This document shows positions 60,801-64,000 of a stretch of DNA of 64,000 nt, piece after piece. This stretch comes from Parapristionchus giblindavisi. Lineage: Eukaryota > Nematoda > Chromadorea > Rhabditida > Diplogasteridae. The notes under the pieces were generated by a model that saw nothing but the letters and a program-made list of their open reading frames with translations, searched no databases and had not been told where the DNA came from. The translations under genes and the position numbers were made by a program. The stretch lies in the NCBI GenBank assembly GCA_943737045.1, contig CALSFV010000120.1, positions 116,749-180,748 on the forward strand, given 5' to 3'. How positions within the stretch are numbered: the first letter of the stretch is position 1; each line of letters begins with the position of its first letter.

Positions 60801-62650
60801 CATAAATGTGGCGGGTTCTCGAAATTTTAAAACTCGATTTTCGCCAGAAAAAAGTGGAGCGACCCAGGTTCAATGTTAGTGTCGATTAATTAAAATTAAT
60901 TAAAATTTTAAATTACAAAATCGCACAATTATTTTTGCCTTATCTTATAGAGCAAAAAATTCCGCGTCGAATGAGGGTAAAAAATAAAAAATCGATAGAC
61001 CCCTATTTTGAGAAAAATGGGCCTGACCATGACTCGAAATTATTTTTGTTTTTAAAACCCCTCATATTTGTACTCATATTGAAGAGCTCGTCGAGCAGAA
61101 CAACTTTCATGTTGAACGTGTTATCTGAAACTCATGTACAAGAGAGATACACACGATTTTGTGACCAATTTTGAGTTAAGCGAAATAAAAACATTTTTTT
61201 GCAAAATCGTGTGTATCTCTCTTGTACATGAGTTTCAGACAAAACGTTCAACATGAAAGTTGTTCTGCTCAAAAAGGTCTTCAATATGAGCATAAACATG
61301 AGGGGGTTTGAAAACAAAAATATTTTCGAGTCATGGTCAGGCCCATTTTTCCCAAAATAGGGGTCTATCGATTTTTTATTTTTTACGCTCACTCGACGCG
61401 GAATTTATTGCTCTATTAGATGAGGCAAAAATTGGACTGCGCTTTTTTGTTTTAAAAATATTTTATTTTCGTTTTACTCAAAATTGCAGGAAAACGTGTG
61501 AAACTCTCTTGTACATGAATTTCAGATAAAACGTTCAACAAGAGAGTTGTTCTGCTCGACGAGCTCTTCAATATGAGTACAAACATGAGGGGTTTTAAAA
61601 ACAAAAATATTTTCGAGTCATGGTCAGGCCCATTTTTCTCAAAATAGGGGTCTATCGATTTTTTTATTTTTTACACTCATTCGACGCGGAATTGTTTGCT
61701 CTATAAGATAAGGCAAAAATAATTGTGCGATTTTGTAATTTAAAATTTTAATTAATTTTAATGTGTTTTGAGGAGGTAAAAAAATCAGTTTGCGATCGGA
61801 TCTTATAGCGAGTTTTTGTTGTCTAGGCATACTTGTAATTAATCGATACTAACATTGAACCTAGGTCGCTCCACTTTTTTTTTGGCGAAAATCGAGTTTT
61901 CAAATTTCGAGAACCCGCCACATTTATGTTTCAAGGACCCAGCCCTAATGAATACCCATTTTGTGATGGGGGGCCTTGGGGGTATCCACAAAAAAATTTT
62001 GAGCCAAATCGGTGAGGTCGATCTCCGGGGTCACTGGCTCAACCCTCGAATCTTACCGAGCCGGTGTCTTAAAAAGAAAACGAAGGATATGTGAATGAAA
62101 GAAATTGGAAGACAAATGACGAAACAATAAAAGTTTCTCCTAATTTATAATAGTAAAATATAATGTTGGTCCCTTACTTTTCCCTTGCTCTGAGTTCTTC
62201 CTCCACATCTCGCACAACTTCTCAATTGACAATAGAAACACTTATGACCTATTCCATCCGCGAACTTTGTCACCTACAAAAATTCATTTTAATTAATTTT
62301 TGAAACGGTTTAACGGTCCATAATTTGATCATTTCACTCAAATATCGTCATTGTGAATGAACAAACAAAAGAATACGTCATTTTTCCTTTGTCTGATGTA
62401 GCTATTTTACGTCTTTTAATTGTACCTAATTAGAAGAAGGGAATGATGACATTTTTGAATGATCAATCATGATTTCATACCGTATCCCTTCTACCGTATC
62501 TCTCTTTCTACCGTATTCTGTCTACCGTATCCCTACCGTACCTGACATATCTGACAGATAGCATCATCTTGAGTACCAACTAATCTGGCTGCAGTCTGTT
62601 TCCTATCATTGATTTGTTGTTCGATATCATTCAGTTCTTGATCGGCTTTT
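43150..62650 (-). CDS. unc-10: RIM active-zone scaffold (UNC-10 type), 5' end missing
   Basis: Forty-three exons, 5' to 3': 62650-62542, 62273-62178, 60517-60414, 60228-59829, 58190-58074, 57802-57685, 57417-57313, 57220-57150, 57061-56979, 56886-56803, 56730-56686, 56493-56435, 54980-54904, 54714-54653, 54591-54443, 54017-53961, 52212-52070, 51518-51417, 51170-51071, 50968-50845, 50623-50496, 50393-50265, 50128-50055, 50001-49871, 49763-49649, 49604-49533, 49430-49404, 49347-49279, 49231-49129, 49083-49019, 48975-48811, 48642-48534, 48322-48229, 47389-47258, 45905-45816, 45168-45047, 44603-44532, 44385-44289, 44215-44152, 44091-43953, 43582-43443, 43394-43330, 43279-43150. They give 1511 aa in continuous phase. 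RIM links Rab3 vesicles, Munc13/UNC-13 and calcium channels at presynaptic active zones. Visible domains: Rab-binding zinc finger (residues 1-100; CQICQ, KCFYCQLRSCARCGG, WACSMC); Gln/Met/Pro-rich linker; PDZ (about 627-740; GRLGAFITQVRPGSVADTIG, PGDEVLEWNGQVL); C2A (about 838-980; AIDLPPRPDGVPRNPYIKMF, LPDR); C2B (about 1335-1511; SFIDNLGPGQVVGRQVLASP, VLGDYGRMERKAFMG). The first exon, which must end in phase 2, was not found and should lie right of 62650, probably beyond the window. Confidence 0.94.
45370..45475. repeat. CTCTCTCG-family repeat copy
   Basis: CTCTCCGCTCTGATCACAC, CTCTCTCGC and TAGCCTGGGATGTGCCCTTA. In a RIM intron. Confidence 0.5.
45727..45796. repeat. (TATGA)n microsatellite
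   Basis: About 13 uninterrupted copies of a 5-bp unit in a RIM intron, followed by a short (GAAT)n run. Likely length-polymorphic. Confidence 0.95.
45998..46950. repeat. long CTCTCC hexamer array in a RIM intron
   Basis: 46259-46950 is nearly pure CTCTCC/CTCCCT, preceded by a GAGAGG block (about 45998-46075) in opposite polarity. Both strands give long Ser/Leu/Pro or Arg/Glu/Gly open frames that are artefacts of composition. Confidence 0.95.
47390..48228. other. RIM intron with purine tracts
   Basis: Intron between exons 48322-48229 and 47389-47258. Contains GATCAAAGATCA words next to the 3' acceptor and purine-rich tracts (about 47730-47800 and 47985-48070). No exon seen. Confidence 0.6.
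51290..51416. repeat. CTCTCTCG-family repeat copy
   Basis: CCTTTAAATGAGCACCCCAA at the left, ACGAGAGAGTATTGTCAGAT and CGGAGAG to the right. In a RIM intron, directly downstream of the exon 51518-51417. Confidence 0.55.
52370..52445 (-). CDS. candidate alternative first exon for a short RIM isoform
   Basis: An ATG at 52445 opens 25 codons (MSRNRKGSRGSSNRSVRFKL...) to a donor at 52369. The exon ends in phase 1, and the next exon (52212-52070) requires exactly that. An in-frame TGA stands directly before the ATG, so this cannot be an internal exon. The product would lack the zinc finger and begin just before the PDZ domain, as in vertebrate RIM2-beta. No transcript evidence; chance of an accidental frame is real for so short an exon. 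Confidence 0.35.
52494..52720. repeat. CCTCTAC/CCTCTCC hexamer array
   Basis: Interleaved CCTCTACCTCTA and CCTCTCCCTCTA units in a RIM intron (52213-53960). Overlapping Ser/Thr/Pro/Leu open frames are artefacts. A smaller opposite-polarity GGGAGAG block follows near 52842-52902. Confidence 0.9.
54231..54352. repeat. 122-bp hairpin, GTTACATTTGCC family
   Basis: Starts ATGCACTGTTACATTTGCC, ends with its complement. The arms continue through CGTGCCTACGCCGTAACCCC almost to the centre, which holds CGTCGCCTCTC repeats. In a RIM intron (54018-54442). Confidence 0.9.
54848..54877. repeat. (AAAT)n microsatellite
   Basis: Seven uninterrupted AAAT units in a RIM intron. Confidence 0.9.
55395..56155. 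repeat. 31-bp minisatellite, about 24 copies
   Basis: The unit contains ATGGAGGAGTTAGAGGAAGA and repeats every 31 bp with very little divergence; a few copies carry small deletions (for example near 55765, 55805 and 56105). It lies in the RIM intron 54981-56434. Purine-only on the plus strand. The period is not a multiple of three, so it is not coding. Confidence 0.95.
57553..57645. repeat. CTCTCTCG-family repeat copy
   Basis: CTCTCTCGCTATATTTATCT is followed by CTACGAGAGAG, GTCAGAGCGGAGAGG and GTGAGAGAGTG. Palindromic core. In a RIM intron. Confidence 0.55.
58550..58948. repeat. GAGAGG hexamer array in a RIM intron
   Basis: About 400 bp of GGAGAGGGAGAG with AAGGAGAG interruptions. Polarity is opposite to the CTCTCC array at 46259. 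The overlapping 211-codon frame is an artefact. Confidence 0.95.
58949..59828. other. RIM intron, AT-rich
   Basis: Rest of the intron 58191-59828. Very AT-rich; no exon or organised repeat recognised. Confidence 0.6.
60671..62068. mobile_element. 1.4-kb inverted-repeat element at TTAA
   Basis: Ends GACACCGGCTC and GAGCCGGTGTC, each bordered by TTAA (60667-60670 and 62069-62072), which is the piggyBac-type target, though other families also use it. The outer arms stay complementary for about 200 bp (GGGTCCTTGAAACATAAATG, TGGCGGGTTCTCGAAATTT). The interior is built from three or four copies, in alternating orientation, of a module of about 200-250 bp with CGCGTCGAATGAGGGT, ATCGATAGACCCCTATTTTG and CATGTACAAGAGAG. 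No transposase. In the RIM intron 60518-62177. Confidence 0.75.
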
Positions 62651-63002
62651 CTGTAACGAAATCAATCAATAAATTCATAGTTTTCAATCGATTTCCAGTA
62701 TCGATAGATTATATTTTTTATTATTTATCAATAATCATGAGTTTGTTCAATGACTTGATAATGAGTAAGGAAGACGAGGAATTATATAGGCAGATGAATA
62801 TACAGAAAAAGTTATCGTAGATGTAAACGGTGTGAATGGATCTGAAGGGATCAGGCCTATCAAACGGGATTACGAGTGATCCAGCCATTTTCATTAATTT
62901 TATTTCTTTTCATTGATTGATCCAACGACCGCTCAGAATAGAAACTATCCCACAATTAATACATTTATATGGAGATACAATCACTACATCATTCATTCCT
63001 AA

Positions 63003-63394
63003 TGGCGCACTAAAAAATAGTGGAAAACGGAAAATGGCGACTTTCCGGGGTCTAAAAAAGTACACTGGAAAACCGAAAATGGAAACTCGAAATTTGAATT
63101 CGCGGGCGCGAATAAGGCGCGGGAATTCAAATTCTGACTTTCTAGCTGCGATTTTCTGCGGTTATAAAACTTATATAAAGCCGAAATTTCATTTTTCGAC
63201 CTTTATGAAGCGTAGGAACTTGAATTCCTACTTAACATCCTTTTTAAACCGCAGAAAACCGCATTTGGACTGCCAGAATTTGAATTCCCGCACCTTTTTT
63301 CGCGCCCGCGAATTCAAATTTTCGAGTTTCCAGGTGCTTTTTTAGACCCTGGAAAGTCGCCATTTTCCGTTTTCCACTATTTTTTAGTGCGCCA
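63003..63394. mobile_element. 392-bp MITE flanked by TAA
   Basis: Starts TGGCGCACTAAAAAATAG, ends with its exact complement. The arms continue GTGGAAAACGGAAAATGGCG. A TAA stands on each side (63000-63002 and 63395-63397), the 3-bp target typical of PIF/Harbinger elements. The inner part is also symmetrical (AATTTGAATTCGCGGGCGCG and complement). Confidence 0.8.
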
Positions 63395-63587
63395 TAATGT
63401 CATTAATATCATTACATTTCCTATTATTCTCTATTCATATCATCATAATCATTATTATTATAAGTATACAACTGAATCTATTCATTTCTTCAATTTAGAA
63501 TAATCCAACTACGATTTCATCTGTGTATTAATATTTTTTATGTCTTTCATCCCTTCAAAGACCACTATATTTATCTCGTCTTCTCCA

Positions 63588-63735
63588 TTTTCATCTTATC
63601 CTCTCCCTCTTGTTCCTCTCTCCCTCTCCTTCTTATTCCTCTCTCCCTCTCCCTCTCCCTCTCTCCCTCTCCCTCTTGTTCCTCTCTCCCTCTCCTTCTT
63701 ATTCCTCTCCCTCTCTCCCTCTCTCCCCTCCCTTA
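63588..63735. repeat. CTCTCC low-complexity tract
   Basis: Repeated CTCTCCCTCT and CTTGTTCCTCTC units; not coding. Confidence 0.9.
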
Positions 63736-64000
63736 GTTTTTCCTCTTCTCACATTCACTATTTACACCACCTACGTTCAAGGGGAGTAAAAGAGAGAGCG
63801 GAGCTTTTTCCAATCCAAAAGAAGAAAGAAGGATGGATATCACAGTGTAACTATTACAAAGAATACTTCATGGTGAAGAGAAATATGATATATGAATAAA
63901 TATAGAAGAAAACTTCTTTTATAACTGCATTGCAAAGAACTTAAAAACATTAGATTTTAAAAAATAGCCTAAAGGCATCTCTCTCTCTCTCTCCCTCTCT

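Larger units (their letters stand above)
62651..64000. other. part of the first RIM intron, continuing beyond the window
   Basis: The exon ending at 62650 needs an upstream exon in phase 2. I found none on the minus strand to 64000. Contents: a TIR element at 63003-63394 and CT tracts. The plus-strand frame 62740-62820 is not supported. Confidence 0.6.

Noticed and set aside
62740..62820. Plus-strand frame MSLFNDLIMSKEDEELYRQM as a small gene or RIM first exon
   Set aside because: Wrong strand for RIM and no supporting context.

Overview
The window is eukaryotic nuclear DNA from a nematode. Every gene is split by many short introns (GT..AG), several start codons sit directly after a splice-acceptor AG as expected for spliced-leader trans-splicing, and one gene encodes a small MSP-domain sperm protein of a kind known only from nematodes. 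The genus cannot be named from sequence alone. Weak acceptors such as TTGAG or TTAAG and the high intron number suggest it is not a close Caenorhabditis relative. I built gene models by hand from splice signals, reading-phase continuity and family resemblance. Wherever I list exons, the phases close and the sum is a multiple of three.

Layout. (1) 378-8237, minus: golgin of the GCC88/GCC1 type, 21 exons, ending in a GRIP domain. (2) 8625-9943, minus: EMC6, subunit of the ER membrane protein complex, 388 bases upstream of the golgin. A poly(A) signal lies between them and an acceptor abuts the golgin ATG, so the two look like a nematode operon. (3) 12753-13247, minus: MSP-domain sperm-specific protein. 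(4) 14188-26086, plus: TSC22-domain protein, 13 exons, with two introns of 3.5 and 4.5 kb swollen by repeats. (5) 27588-35277, minus: organic anion transporter (OATP/SLCO), 20 exons. (6) 36274-38438: a 2.2 kb terminal-inverted-repeat element carrying a small spliced, broken or unrecognised gene. (7) 43150-62650 and beyond, minus: the RIM active-zone scaffold (UNC-10 type), 43 exons in view, with zinc finger, PDZ, C2A and C2B. Its first exon is probably to the right of the window.

The space between exons is unusually rich in mobile and foldback DNA. At least four elements with CAT...ATG ends and perfect 8-bp target duplications (hAT-like) sit in introns. There is a 3.1 kb near-perfect palindrome with a tRNA-like core, elements flanked by TTAA and by TAA, a hairpin family with GTTACATTTGCC ends, a 31-bp minisatellite, long CT/GA hexamer tracts, and two dispersed short words (TACGGTA and GATCAAAGATCA).

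The genes do not form one pathway. EMC6 (membrane protein insertion at the ER) and the golgin (trans-Golgi tethering) act in the secretory pathway and share a probable operon. RIM works at synaptic active zones, OATP in the plasma membrane, TSC22 as a signalling or transcription cofactor, and the MSP-domain protein in sperm.
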